Assembly: GCA_009760855.2 (NCBI GenBank) | Contig: WPIO01000018.1 | Coordinates: 1,144,501-1,208,500, forward strand | Length of the DNA stretch: 64,000 nucleotides | Origin: Cristatella mucedo | Taxonomy: Eukaryota > Bryozoa > Phylactolaemata > Cristatellidae | Direction: 5' to 3' | In this document: positions 13,701 to 21,975 of the stretch, piece by piece | How positions within the stretch are numbered: position 1 is the first letter of the stretch | How the letters are laid out: each line of letters opens with the position of its first letter | Notes under the pieces: model-generated | The model's database searches: none | What the model saw: only the letters and a program-made list of their open reading frames with translations | What the model was told of the DNA's origin: nothing | Translations under genes and position numbers: made by a program

Positions 13701-16700
13701 CAGGCTTGCCCAGAGTAAGCACAGTACTACGAAGTATCAAGACTCTTGTACAGCTATGTAATTGAGGCTTCTAAATCAGCCGACTTTTACTTGTATCATC
13801 GTGGTCTTGGCCCGAGGGTAAGGTGCTAGCTCTTCACGATCCTGGTCGTGGGTTTTAATTGTACACTAGGCGATTCTGTATTGCCCGCTGCGAGCAGTTA
13901 GGATGGCCGCTAGGGCTCTTCTGTCGCTGTACAGATGCCGGTGTTGAATCAGCTGCGACCTTTACTTGTCTGCTGTGCAGCCATCTGTCTGAGACTGCAG
14001 TCTGACATCAAACTAGGCTGGTAATGCCAGTAAGGTGGTTTGAGGGTACAAGCGAGCTGTCATGATGATTCGTCACCAGTTGGCCCTATGTGACGAATGG
14101 CAATCTTTTGCACTAGCAGGCACAACACAGTTCACATGCAAATGGCCACGCCATACTGCAGCAATGGACGAGCCCTGCTGCATAGATGTATTCGTGCAGT
14201 GCACTTTATCTTGGCATGTACACTCAGGCTCAAACAAATCCTTGTAGTATGGCCGCCACTGCTGTGGTCGTCAAATCGTTTGGGTAATATCGGGGGTTTT
14301 TTCCTACCATAGCAGGCATCCTAAAGTTACGCAAAGCATGCGAAAATGTTTATTGACGACCCAAACGAAAGCACGTACGCTGTGTATGTGTAAGCATTTA
14401 TTGTGAAGTCACCCTTCCATGATTCTGTGTGACCTCCCTTGTGTGGCTAGGAATAGAAGCGCCTAGCTTCTGTGCTTTCTCTCCTACGGCAGCACATTCC
14501 AGAGAGCCTGCATTTTGCTGAACTGGCCGGCCACTGGTGTAGGCTGAATACACCGGCCTCACCTGCCTGCCTGTCGATATTGCTCCCTGGTAGTTTTATA
14601 CGGTTCAAATCAGGCGGCTGGCTGAGCCACTGCACCAGCACCAAGTAAGGATTGGTCCAAAGGTACTTCACCTGCCAGGCAGTTTCCAGTTTCCTTAGGG
14701 TCGCTATCTTGCTGCCAAATGCAATGACCCCCAAAAAAGAGTATTTGAGCATTGAAATCTACTTTTCTCGGTCAACAATGACTTGAGTAAAGTACTCCTT
14801 GATGAATCCTTGTTTGGTGCTGGTGCAGTGGCTTAACAAGTCGCCAGATTTGAATGCAACAATAAATAACTAGGAGGTTAGGCCGGACTGGAGTACTGGC
14901 TACCTATAGTGCTAGCTAGCTGGAGTATCTTGCCCCAATGGCTGGACTTTGCTGACCTCTGACCTCTGGGCTAGGCGCTCTCGAGCTTGTATCTCCACGG
15001 TCATCATCGCTAGCCCGTTGCCCGGCAAGCTTCAATAGTGGTTGCGGTTTTGAGTGACCAGCAGCCACGCCTTCTTCTCCTCCTTCGGCATCTCTCCCTC
15101 GTCCATCTCGAGCAGCAGCAGCAGCTGGCTCAGCAGGAGGCACTTTCTTGGCACGAAGCCACCTCCGCCGCCGCCGGCCTTGCTTTTTTACTGCACGCAG
15201 GTGTGGAACACGGAGACGTACGCCTGCGAGAAGGTGCTCGAGGCACACGACAATCCAGTCTGCACTCTCGTCGCCGCCAAGGGCATGGTGTTCAGCGGCT
15301 CACTGAAAGCGGTCAAGGTAGTAGCACGTCGTCGATGCCGGCGTCAGTTGCTGCTTGGCACCTCGTTTGCACTCGGCCGCCGCCTCAGTCTCCGTCTGTC
15401 AGTGTCGGCTGCTCCGCCGACTCGTCGTGTTCGATTGGTCAGCCGTGGCTTGCGTGCATGCTAGCCGCGTGCTCCGCCGCCATTGCGCCTACGCTTCTCA
15501 GGTTTGGGACGCGCAGACGCTCACCCTCAAGAAAGAGCTGAGCGGCTTCCGGCACTGGGTGAGAGCTCTGTTCGCTACCGACAAGGAGGTCTACTGCGGC
15601 TCCTATCAGACGATAACCGTGAGTGTGGTGGTGCCGGGCTGCGCCCCCCCGGCCACTTGGCCATCCGACCGACTGTCCAAGCGCTTGCTGTCATTCAGTT
15701 CGAAGCCATAAGTTTAACTTCGGCCTCTCTGATGCAATCTCTTCAACTCGTTCGGTCGGGCGCCAGTGGTCTTGAACAGGACCGTCCATGAATTATGCTC
15801 ACTGACGAATCCTTGCTCTGCATGGCCGCCTGGTTGATGGAACAAGACCCGGCCCCATGCCTTCACGCTGCAGCAGCTGAGTGTAGGGGGCGGCTACCCT
15901 TTGCTTTGGGCTGAAGCGGCTCCTGCTCGGCCGTGAGTGCCGAGGCAGTGGTGGCGGCAGTAGCAGCGTTTATCCAGCCTACTCGGTGCCGGCCCCGGCT
16001 GTGAGGTTGATAGCCGGACGACTAGCTCAGGATTTGAATGAAACCCTTCATTCTCGCCTCCCGACACCAAGTGCTACTAGCGTCTCTTGTCCATTGCAGG
16101 TCTCTTCCAAAAATCGAAGACGCTTCCTTTGCAGCAAATGTAAAGTGCCTAGAAAAAGATTAAGTTCTCTGAGGGTGTTATAACAAAACTGTTATTATTA
16201 TTATTATTAGGTGTTATAACAAAACTGTTATTATTATTATTATTATTCGTTCGATGGACAATACGCCTGCATGGGGTGGCTACTGGTTGGCCGTGTGGGT
16301 GCTTGGGGTTGGTGCCCCTCACCCGACCGCTTGCCGACGAGGAACGCTGTGCTCCGCGCAGCAGTCAGCCGAAGCGCTTGAGAACCTTGATTGTTTCTCA
16401 ACGGCTTAGCTTTATTAGCTCGGTCCCCTGTCGTCGAGCCGCCGGTTCTGGACTGTGGCTCGGTGGCAAGCAAGACAGCAATTCCTGGGGGTGGTGCGTC
16501 ACTGTGTGCAGTGCTTGCTGCTGCTTCTGCTGCTGGCCTCGGGTGCCCCTCCCCCTCAGCCTCGGGTGCTCTGGTCGTCCCTATTGCACCTGCCTCGTTC
16601 ACCTTGTCTTCATGGCTCCCTGCTATTCTGGCTAGTCGCCTGGAGGATTCAGAAGATTTCTGCTGCTGCCGATGCACCTGCCAAGTGCCCGGTCGACGTC

Positions 16701-18050
16701 CCAGGCCGACAGGTCGCATGTGCCTCCCCCCTCCCATCGGTCCATTGAGAATAGCCGGGAGCGGATCGTTTGGTGTTCAAGGTTCAGCAGCTCCTTGTCG
16801 CCATCGTTCAGTGGATCCGTGGCAAACGCGGGCCGACGTGTCGCAGCCAGACTCTCGGTTGATTCTCGAAGCATTGTCTTATCCTGGCAGTGTGGAAGGT
16901 CCATCGGTTGACCGGGCGAGACACGAATGAAAAACACTGGAAAAGAACAGAAAATCAAAAGCGGGAGCGCCTTAAGGGCAGCGAGGGCTAGTTCACTCTG
17001 CTCTTATCTCATGGGTCCAGGCCGTGACGATGCCGTAAGAGAAAGCTTACTCATAAACGAAGCCTCTTTGGCCGCTCGCAGTATGGCGTGACCAGCGACC
17101 TGTGACGCTGTGTGCTTCGCTCACCCTCTCCTTCGATGGAGATGCGATGCTTGCCTCGTTTACCCGTCGACTTGAACCTCGAGCCTTCGCGAGCACTTGC
17201 CTTGTCAACATCTACTTTCGTGTGCCTCTCTTCCGGCCCTCTTCTCTGGCGCTGCGCCTGGACGCTTCCTTTGGAGTTCCTACTGGGTGCTCGCAGGCCC
17301 TGATGATGCGCTTCTGCTCTTCAGCTGCGCTTCGGCTCGCTGCTGCTCTGCATCCCGTTTCCAGCAGCGCGCCGTCTAGCGGCGCGCTGCTCGAAACTAT
17401 CCCGGCTCCCCGTTTGCTTGCAGAGCCGCAGCACTGCTGTGCTCGTGGTCTTGCAGCACTGCTGCTATTGCTGCTGCAGCCGTCGCCGCTGCCTGCAACC
17501 CGCAGCGGCTGCTAGTAGCCGCCGTGTCTGTCCTTGCTGTCGGACTCCTGCTGCACTCATGCGTGAACTTTTATTGCAGATCTTCCCTTTGGACAAGCTG
17601 GAGCCAGTGCGAACGCTGGAAACGTCGGGTGGCAGCGTCTACTCCATCTGCGCCACCGACCGGCACATACTGTGCGGCACTTACGAGAACGTGATTCAGG
17701 TGTGCTGCTGTTCTGCTGCCTCGGCCGTACGATGTCGCTGCCCTGCCACTTTCGTTGTTCTCAGTAGTTGTGTGTCAGAAAAATCAAACGTCAGCGCCTG
17801 CGCAAACGGCGCCAGCCTGCAGTGTTCCCTGACCGGCTGCCGATTTTGATCGGGCACGCCACTTTCATGCTGGCGGCCCTCGATCGTTAGCTGCTGATAT
17901 CGACAGTGCATAGTGCAAAGGCCGTGATCTTGCGTGCATGTGTTATGCCCATTGCTACATTATGTATGCAGTGCCTATGATAACGGGTATCCAGATGGCC
18001 AGAATTAGATTGGTTCGGTGTATATTGACCACCTCTTGCTCCCCCTCTTC

Positions 18051-18135
<85 letters not shown>

Positions 18136-18187
18136 TCTCTCTCTCTCTTTCTCTCTCTTTCTGTCTCCCTGTCTCTCTCTCTCTTGC

Positions 18188-18246
<59 letters not shown>

Positions 18247-18370
18247 TTACTATCTCTGCTCACTCTCTGTCGTCTTACTTTCTGTCAGTCAGTCAATCTC
18301 TCCGTCTATCTGCTTATCTGCTTGTGTTTATCTCGGTCTATCTCGCACTTTCTCTCTCTCTCTCTCTCAC

Positions 18371-18455
<85 letters not shown>

Positions 18456-20542
18456 CCTCTCTTTCCTCGTGTGCATCAATTAGAAATGAGTTAGATGTGA
18501 GTTGGCTTTGGCAAGCAAATCCTTCACCTACTGCAGCTCGGGTGATACAGCACCCGTGCAGCTTCATTTCGTTAGTGGCAGATAAAAATATTTCTTGTGT
18601 CATCTGTTAGCTGCAACTTTGTTAGTCCTAGTTTCCCATGTCGCTATTGTGGGGTTTTGGCTGGGCTGGGTGATGGTATTTGTATGTTTGCTCGCGGAGT
18701 CTTTGTCCCTCAAGAGTGGGCACTTTGCTTTGTGTGCAATCATAGTGTTGTGGCTTCTACCAATATGACCTGTTGACCACCGCCTGTACAGACTAGGCTT
18801 GTATTTTGTTTATATATCAGTGATTGTAAACACATAATGTTTGCCGTATACTGATGTGTGTGTGTGTGCTTATTTCGTTACTCGTGTGTCGAATGGTTTG
18901 CCGCAAGCATCGAGCAGTAGTAAAAGGAGAGATGGATGGAGTGTGGCGACTGCTTTGATGACGATGCACAAGGACTTCTATGTTCTGCCACTCGCATTGC
19001 AGTCGCTGCTGGTGTTGCAGCCACCACTCGCATATTAGTTACCACCGCTATTGAGCGCCGACTAGTACTGGTGTGTCGTTCAGTAAGCTTATTCTTTCAG
19101 GTATGGGAAGCGGTTACCTACGACGTCGTCACGACACTTCAGGGCCACAGCGGTACAGTGTACGCCCTTGCGTGGATGCACTCTCCTGCCGGTACCGTGG
19201 CTTTCAGTGCCTCGTACGATCGGTCCATAAGGGTAAGTGCTGCTCTGGCAGCAGCAGTAGTGACCATCCAGCACTGTGGCTGTCACTGCTATGCAGTCGG
19301 TCATCAGGTGACAAGCATTCAGTGCACCTTGACAGTGTTATGTTTAATGTGTTAACATACATGCCTGCAGACTATCAAAAAACAACAGAAGAATTAGCAA
19401 CACGTGCAATGCAGTTGTCCTATAGATTTGGAACTATGCAATATCCAGTATTCGTACCCCGGTTGATAGGGTACCTTATCTTTTAGGGAGATGTTTTGCC
19501 CCACTAAACTTTCCTTTGGGTAGAATTACTGGACGATGAGCTTCAGTCGAGCGTCAGACAGAGGCGGTTTTTCTTTTTATAGAAGTGATTTGGCTAGTCT
19601 GCCGAATGTACATCCTAACCTCTGTTACTTCTGCTCTGCAATGTCGATCTCCCAAAGTCTGCCTGTGTTTGACTCAAACGCCTGGACTCGTGGGCCTAAA
19701 GATCAGGTTAATTGGCTTGCTTTTGCAGGGCCCCTTGAAGCCTAGTGACCAGGGGTAGGCAATGTCCCTTGTCAAGCATATAGAGTATCCACTCATTCAG
19801 ACACATTACATCCACACTAGCTTGCTCGTGTACAAGCACAGATTCTTGCTTGCACTGTCACGTGCACTTTCGATCTCTCGTCTCAGTTGTTTGGAGGGTA
19901 AAGCTTGCAAGTTTTTCTTCCTGCTTGTGGTTTGGGTAATTCATCGCCTTGGCCTACTCAGTATATCGTTGCGCTAAGTAGCTCATCATGAAAACTGTTA
20001 TCAGCCCTGCCCCAGGTTGTGTCTGTCAGGTTGTTTCTCTGTAGGTTGCCCTGCAGTGCTTGCCCGTTTTCTCTCTGCTTTAGTTAGTTCCATTACATCG
20101 TGGCTGTTCTTTAGTGTTGCATGCGTTAATGTTGCTAACTTTGTGTGGTGTGTAGACATGCATGCCTGCCGGGTAGCACTGGATGCATGCAGGGGGGGGG
20201 GGTAACACGTGCACGCCTGCCAAGTAACACTGAAGAGGGCATGTTTGATACCAGCCGGGGCTGGTGACTGGCTACGACGATTACATTGCATTCGACGATC
20301 TTGGACCGAGTTTCTACATCTCCATCTGTGTTTCCTTTGTGTGATGCTATCCTGCTTGTCTCGTGCGTTGCGAAAGCCCTTTCGGTAATGGTATGGTGTT
20401 TCTCCTCTAGGTCTGGAGTATGGATAACATGATCTGCCGCCAGACTCTCATCAGACATGCCGGCAGCGTTGCGTGTCTGTCGGTGAGCAAAGGACGACTC
20501 TTTTCGGGGGCTGTTGATAGCACTGTGAAGGTGTGGCAGTAG
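192..20542 (+). CDS. TRAF7: TRAF7-like E3 ubiquitin ligase, 3' part of gene (11 exons)
   Basis: Eleven exons with GT-AG borders join in frame into about 393 residues ending at a TAG at 20540-20542. In order they encode a TRAF-type zinc finger ([17 protein letters not shown]), a coiled coil rich in L/E/K heptads, and seven WD40 repeats. Order and wording match animal TRAF7 (for example [62 protein letters not shown]). The N-terminal RING domain and first zinc fingers lie upstream of the window; full-length human TRAF7 is about 670 aa, so roughly 60% is here. The family is a RING ubiquitin ligase that binds MEKK3 through its WD40 propeller and acts in JNK/p38 and NF-kB signalling; that is family knowledge, not shown here. 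Exon joins: 192-303, 2328-2421, 2935-2996, 11047-11151, 11593-11661, 12255-12377, 15201-15317, 15502-15618, 17580-17699, 19101-19232, 20411-20542. No frameshift or internal stop is seen. Confidence 0.93.
526..579. repeat. (GA)n microsatellite
   Basis: An uninterrupted GA dinucleotide tract of about 54 bp lies in a TRAF7 intron. Confidence 0.97.
745..866 (+). repeat. SINE D, 3' part
   Basis: The piece begins at the B-box-like gcgaatcctgc and continues with the family body (gataGCCGTAAAGGCTCTTC, aaaagaggctgttaaatcag). The 5' tRNA-like head is missing or degenerate. Confidence 0.75.
884..1403 (+). mobile_element. LINE A fragment (degenerate RT C-terminus and 3' UTR)
   Basis: The sequence aligns by eye with the C-terminal reverse-transcriptase region and 3' UTR of other LINE A copies in the window: a tract matching [11 protein letters not shown], then 'ggagactgtgcctttagtt' and 'agctcccaaagcctggaac', and the 3' 'gagattttattctctgagg'. 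Stop codons and indels break the frame, and the usual (ATT)n tail is absent. Confidence 0.7.
2328..2421 (+). CDS. TRAF7: TRAF7 exon: coiled coil part 1
   Basis: The acceptor cag is at 2325-2327 and the donor gtatga follows at 2422. It has 31 codons plus one base, with [13 protein letters not shown] then [14 protein letters not shown], a clear heptad pattern. It matches the region after the last zinc finger of TRAF7. The exon end lies about 20 bp from a long purine-only tract. Confidence 0.85.
2440..2833. repeat. Purine-only GA/GACA tract, ~390 bp
   Basis: This is an almost pure G/A strand with a few C and T, built from irregular GAGAGACAGAGA-type units such as 'agagacagagaagagaggga'. Long open frames on both strands here come from the repeat and encode only R/E or S/L runs. 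It fills the intron between the two coiled-coil exons of TRAF7. Confidence 0.93.
2935..2996 (+). CDS. TRAF7: TRAF7 exon: coiled coil part 2
   Basis: The acceptor ttgcag ends at 2934 and the donor gtaagt follows at 2997. Two bases complete a lysine codon, then 20 codons read [20 protein letters not shown]. It joins in phase to EELASLSK at 11047, giving a continuous coiled coil up to the WD40 domain. Confidence 0.87.
3270..4785 (-). mobile_element. LINE A copy with reverse transcriptase domain (L2/CR1-like)
   Basis: On the minus strand, codons from about 4785 to 3740 encode a non-LTR reverse transcriptase: [25 protein letters not shown] (motif A), [13 protein letters not shown] (motif B, with S where G is usual), [12 protein letters not shown] (motif C) and KTNLLVMG (motif D). 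An internal deletion of about 75 bp near 3745, compared with the copy at 47.6-48.3 kb, shifts the frame. The rest ([21 protein letters not shown]) continues in another frame and is followed by the 3' UTR and an (AAT)n tail at 3270-3298. The element is 5' truncated (no endonuclease domain here), so it is a dead copy, but it is the longest RT segment in the window. Confidence 0.9.
5076..5250 (+). mobile_element. LINE A 3' end
   Basis: The 3' UTR fragment runs 'catttgcatgctgaccctgt', 'tgcagcaaatgtgaagc', 'gagattgagttctctgaggg', then (ATT)n. It is in opposite orientation to the longer copy ending at 3270. Confidence 0.85.
5641..5830 (+). repeat. SINE D, near full length
   Basis: The tRNA-like head (gccgtgatggcacactaggt) has a canonical B box GGTTCGATTCC at about 5700. 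The family body follows with 'gtggtgatagccgtaaaggc' and 'agaggcttagaaatcag'. The internal pol III promoter boxes are recognisable; no activity can be inferred. Confidence 0.85.
6040..6730 (-). mobile_element. LINE B fragment: RT C-terminus and 3' UTR
   Basis: Read on the minus strand, 6700-6560 gives [20 protein letters not shown] and 6380-6310 gives [20 protein letters not shown]. These are the thumb and C-terminal segments typical of Jockey/CR1/L2-type LINE proteins. Stops interrupt the frame. The 3' UTR (to about 6040) differs from LINE A and recurs at 8.9, 46.0 and 61.3 kb, so this is a second LINE family. Confidence 0.7.
7537..7850 (-). mobile_element. Degenerate LINE reverse transcriptase N-terminal fragment
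   Basis: The minus strand reads [17 protein letters not shown]...[16 protein letters not shown]. This resembles the segment before RT motif A in non-LTR elements (a variant of '...W K.AKV.PVFK.G...'). The match is by eye and weak. The plus strand of the same stretch is also open for 204 codons without recognisable features. Confidence 0.4.
8750..8876 (-). mobile_element. LINE A 3' end, outer copy, left part
   Basis: 'gtagtgccctcggagatctt' through 'aaatggttagtggtaacatg' matches the LINE A 3' UTR on the minus strand. The copy is interrupted by LINE B and resumes at about 9159. Confidence 0.75.
8877..9158 (-). mobile_element. LINE B 3' fragment inserted in LINE A
   Basis: It matches the 6.0-6.3 kb LINE B 3' UTR ('gcagctttcggtatgcattcggtagccaac' split over line breaks, 'gtcggcagcaggagagta'). 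A short ATTAC tandem lies at about 9027-9052. LINE A sequence flanks both sides. Confidence 0.7.
9159..9570 (-). mobile_element. LINE A, outer copy, right part
   Basis: It continues the LINE A 3' UTR and RT C-terminus on the minus strand ('gtgagttccaagctctggaa', 'ctccaaaggatttgag', 'ggctggagccagagaatgga'). Confidence 0.8.
9578..10090 (+). mobile_element. LINE A copy, opposite orientation to its neighbour
   Basis: The plus strand reads LAPAYL-like sequence, then ...[21 protein letters not shown], then the 3' UTR and (ATT)n. A palindromic AAATTT expansion lies at about 10003-10025 where other copies have 'aaatgtaaag'. It forms an inverted pair with 9159-9570. Confidence 0.85.
10408..10478 (+). 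repeat. SINE C head, truncated by (AT)n
   Basis: 'gagctggtttggtcctgtgg' with 'ttaaggtgctctcgccccga' is the tRNA-like head of SINE C. It stops at 'gggctcaat', where an (AT)n tract begins, so the LINE-like tail is absent. Confidence 0.8.
10479..10764. repeat. (AT)n / (TATG)n microsatellite, ~285 bp
   Basis: A pure AT dinucleotide runs from 10479 to about 10572, followed by AT mixed with GTAT, GTGT and ATGT units to 10764. Y/I-rich open frames here are repeat artefacts. The tract lies about 280 bp upstream of a TRAF7 exon. Confidence 0.97.
11047..11151 (+). CDS. TRAF7: TRAF7 exon: end of coiled coil and start of WD repeat 1
   Basis: The acceptor ctgcag ends at 11046 and the donor gtcagt follows at 11152. 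Its 35 codons include [13 protein letters not shown] and [24 protein letters not shown] is the signature opening of the TRAF7 propeller. Confidence 0.92.
11593..11661 (+). CDS. TRAF7: TRAF7 exon: rest of WD repeat 1
   Basis: The acceptor ccacag precedes it and the donor gtaggc follows. Its 23 codons read [20 protein letters not shown] then TIK. WD1 is the only repeat split over two exons. Confidence 0.93.
11706..11727 (+). repeat. Poly-G run (22 G)
   Basis: Twenty-two consecutive G on the sense strand lie 45 bp after the WD1 donor site. It is G-quadruplex-capable by composition; the length may also be an assembly or sequencing artefact. Confidence 0.9.
11757..11860 (+). repeat. SINE C, 3' two thirds
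   Basis: 'ggccgaggtcgtgagctcga' (B-box area) is followed by 'cgaagcgcctggatggagat' and a degenerate LINE A-like tail ('gattctcgtgaggcactata'). Confidence 0.7.
11940..12010 (-). repeat. SINE C / LINE A shared 3' tail fragment
   Basis: 'cgccctaagataacttgata' and 'atccaggcgctttatatc' match the tail common to SINE C and LINE A on the minus strand. It is too short to say which family. Confidence 0.55.
12255..12377 (+). CDS. TRAF7: TRAF7 exon: WD repeat 2
   Basis: 41 codons start exactly at [19 protein letters not shown] and end at GSQDTKIM. Phase 0 at both ends; donor gtgcgt. Confidence 0.95.
12830..13200 (+). mobile_element. Tc1/mariner transposase remnant
   Basis: Across shifting frames the plus strand gives SSDLNP (the DLNPIE region before the catalytic glutamate), then [19 protein letters not shown], the typical C-terminal end of Tc1-like DD34E transposases. 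Stops are frequent, so it is inactive. Confidence 0.6.
13312..13424 (-). repeat. SINE C, degenerate
   Basis: 'ctatcctggcgctttacatg', 'cctcgagccctcttcc' and 'gggctaaacctgggcgg' follow the SINE C order on the minus strand. Confidence 0.6.
13425..13760 (-). mobile_element. LINE A fragment
   Basis: 'gcacagtgtcagcatgca', 'gggacctaaaagtgagtgac' and 'tgcaggtcggtgagaagtgg' match LINE A 3' UTR and RT C-terminus on the minus strand, with an internal deletion. Confidence 0.75.
13805..13972 (+). repeat. SINE D, diverged
   Basis: 'gcccgagggtaaggtgct', 'ggtcgtgggtttt' and 'gggctcttctgtcgctgtac' preserve the SINE D order. The B box is mutated. Confidence 0.65.
14455..14765 (-). mobile_element. Tc1/mariner transposase C-terminal remnant
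   Basis: The minus strand reads [14 protein letters not shown], where intact Tc1-like enzymes have WP.QSPDLNPIE, followed by about 50 residues of transposase-like sequence. The catalytic glutamate position is K. It is a broken copy in a TRAF7 intron. Confidence 0.55.
14770..14895 (+). mobile_element. Second Tc1/mariner fragment, inverted relative to neighbour
   Basis: 'gtactccttgatgaatcc', 'ttgtttggtgctggtgca' and 'cgccagatttgaatgcaa' match the 12.93-13.04 kb copy on the plus strand. Confidence 0.5.
15201..15317 (+). CDS. TRAF7: TRAF7 exon: WD repeat 3
   Basis: 39 codons run from [20 protein letters not shown] to FSGSLKAVK. Phase 0 at both ends; acceptor gcacgcag and donor gtagta. Confidence 0.95.
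15502..15618 (+). CDS. TRAF7: TRAF7 exon: WD repeat 4
   Basis: 39 codons run from [20 protein letters not shown] to YCGSYQTIT. Phase 0 at both ends; donor gtgagt. It is separated from the previous exon by only 184 bp. Confidence 0.95.
15619..17579 (+). other. TRAF7 intron, GC-rich, few repeats
   Basis: A LINE A tail lies at about 16100-16248. Otherwise the stretch is unique-looking, GC-rich sequence with long but unrecognisable open frames on both strands between 16.2 and 17.5 kb. These look incidental. Confidence 0.6.
16100..16248 (+). mobile_element. LINE A 3' end with duplicated tail
   Basis: 'tgcagcaaatgtaaagtgcc' and 'agattaagttctctgaggg' end in (ATT)n. The terminal 'ggtgttataacaaaactgtt' plus ATT repeat occurs twice in tandem (from about 16165 and from about 16210). 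Confidence 0.85.
17580..17699 (+). CDS. TRAF7: TRAF7 exon: WD repeat 5
   Basis: 40 codons begin [20 protein letters not shown] and end CGTYENVIQ. Phase 0 at both ends; acceptor ttattgcag and donor gtgtgc. The usual V-W-D at the exon start is replaced by I-F-P, so blade 4 lacks its tryptophan. Confidence 0.95.
17700..19100 (+). other. TRAF7 intron with (CT)n tracts
   Basis: Two long pyrimidine tracts (about 18051-18243 and 18351-18461) sit in otherwise featureless sequence. S/L-rich open frames are repeat artefacts. Confidence 0.85.
18051..18461. repeat. (CT)n microsatellite block
   Basis: Two CT dinucleotide arrays are separated by about 100 bp of pyrimidine-biased sequence on the TRAF7 sense strand. 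Confidence 0.96.
19101..19232 (+). CDS. TRAF7: TRAF7 exon: WD repeat 6
   Basis: 44 codons run from [20 protein letters not shown] to [10 protein letters not shown]. Phase 0 at both ends; donor gtaagt. Confidence 0.95.
20411..20542 (+). CDS. TRAF7: TRAF7 last exon: WD repeat 7 and stop
   Basis: 43 codons start [20 protein letters not shown] and end [11 protein letters not shown] before TAG at 20540-20542. The protein ends one residue after the final tryptophan, as in the family. No AATAAA was seen in the next kilobase, so the 3' end is not defined. Confidence 0.95.
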   Translation, partial: VWSMDNMICRQTLIRHAGSVACLSVSKGRLFSGAVDSTVKVWQ

Positions 20543-21819
20543 GCCGTTGAGTCCACTATCAGAGCAAGGATACCTGCTATGAAATAGCCACATCGTGCCC
20601 AATCCAAGACTATATATTGTGCTGTCCTAGTCGCGAGATGCCGGAGTGTGCTGTTGGGAAAATCCGAACTAGTATGAATTCGGAGACCATACCGTAGGCT
20701 CGGCTGGAGCTTACAGGAGTAGCGGTCGGGTTCGTGCTATTTCTTCTGCAAAGTGACTCATACGCACTATCACACTCTGACTTAGATGTGCCATCTCTGT
20801 CCTAAACAAAATGTGCGTTGTCCGCAATGATTCGTTTGACTGTCTCCTTTAGTCTCATAGCTTCTGTTTAGTCACCAAGAGACTTTGTACTTGAACGAGT
20901 GACAGTTCGACTATAATTGCCTGGATCACTCGCTTACCCGGCGAGCAGTCATCATTTGCATCGATTTTTCTATTTTTTTTTCTTCAGCTTGCTGCATCAA
21001 CAACGGTTGCTTATTGCAGCCCCCACCAACTGCACAGGTTCATTTATTCGTTTGAGTGGGCTAGCGTGACAGCATCTTCTATTTGCTTTCTTTTTTTACA
21101 TAGCTATATATAGGCCGTTATTTGAAGACGGAATCCGTGATGCTCTTGCCTGGTTGCTACTTAAAGCCTTGCGGTTTTCCACGATGTCATGCTCTTTTTG
21201 TCATGCAATGCCAATTTGGATTGTCTGCCCAAAAGGTTGCAGCGGCAGCTACCGTGGCAAGTGCAGACTTCTATTAACACAGCTATTTGCTATTTGTACT
21301 GTTCAATATGCGATGCTGGGGTCGCGATAAGGAGCACGCGAATGCTCGATCAAGCATTCAGTTGCTTTAGCGTTTTTTGTTGCGTTCTCCTGACTCGAGT
21401 TCTCGAGCCGGCAGACGGCCGGCGTCCTTAACTGCTGCTTATACTGCACATGTCTGTTGCAGCCAGGAATTACAAATCTAAAAATTATACGACGTTATAG
21501 TCTGTGCGAGGCTTCGACTGGCATGGTAGCATTTGTTTACTGACTGATGAGTGTGTTTACATTTGGTCTTGACAGCCGCACAAGCGTTTCACTTGGGAAA
21601 TGCTCGGGCCGCATATTGTCCTTCAAGATAATTTAAGACGGCTATTTTCCAGTGGATGGTGTGGTTGTAGTTTAGAAAAAATCCTACATCACGTCCTTTT
21701 ACAGCTTCGCGATCATTGTTGAGGAGGATTTATTTTGCGAATGCATCTGCAAGGAGCCACCGCTGCCCCAGTTTCATCCCAGGGCCGTTGTCGCAACAAC
21801 AACAAAAGATGGTAGGTGC

Positions 21820-21975
21820 AAGCCCGGATCTTAAGAACGTGTCCAACTATGGACTTAGGACCGGTTGTAGGTTCGAGTCCTGCAGCAGGTAACTCTTGAT
21901 TAGCATCTGCAAGCTGTCGTTCAGACTCTTCTGCTGTCATAGAAATGGGGCTGTAGAATCAGCCGACCTTGATTT
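21820..21975 (+). repeat. SINE D, diverged
   Basis: The B box GGTTCGAGTCC lies at about 21869, followed by the family body 'gactcttctgctgtcatag' and 'ggggctgtagaatcag'. Confidence 0.65.
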
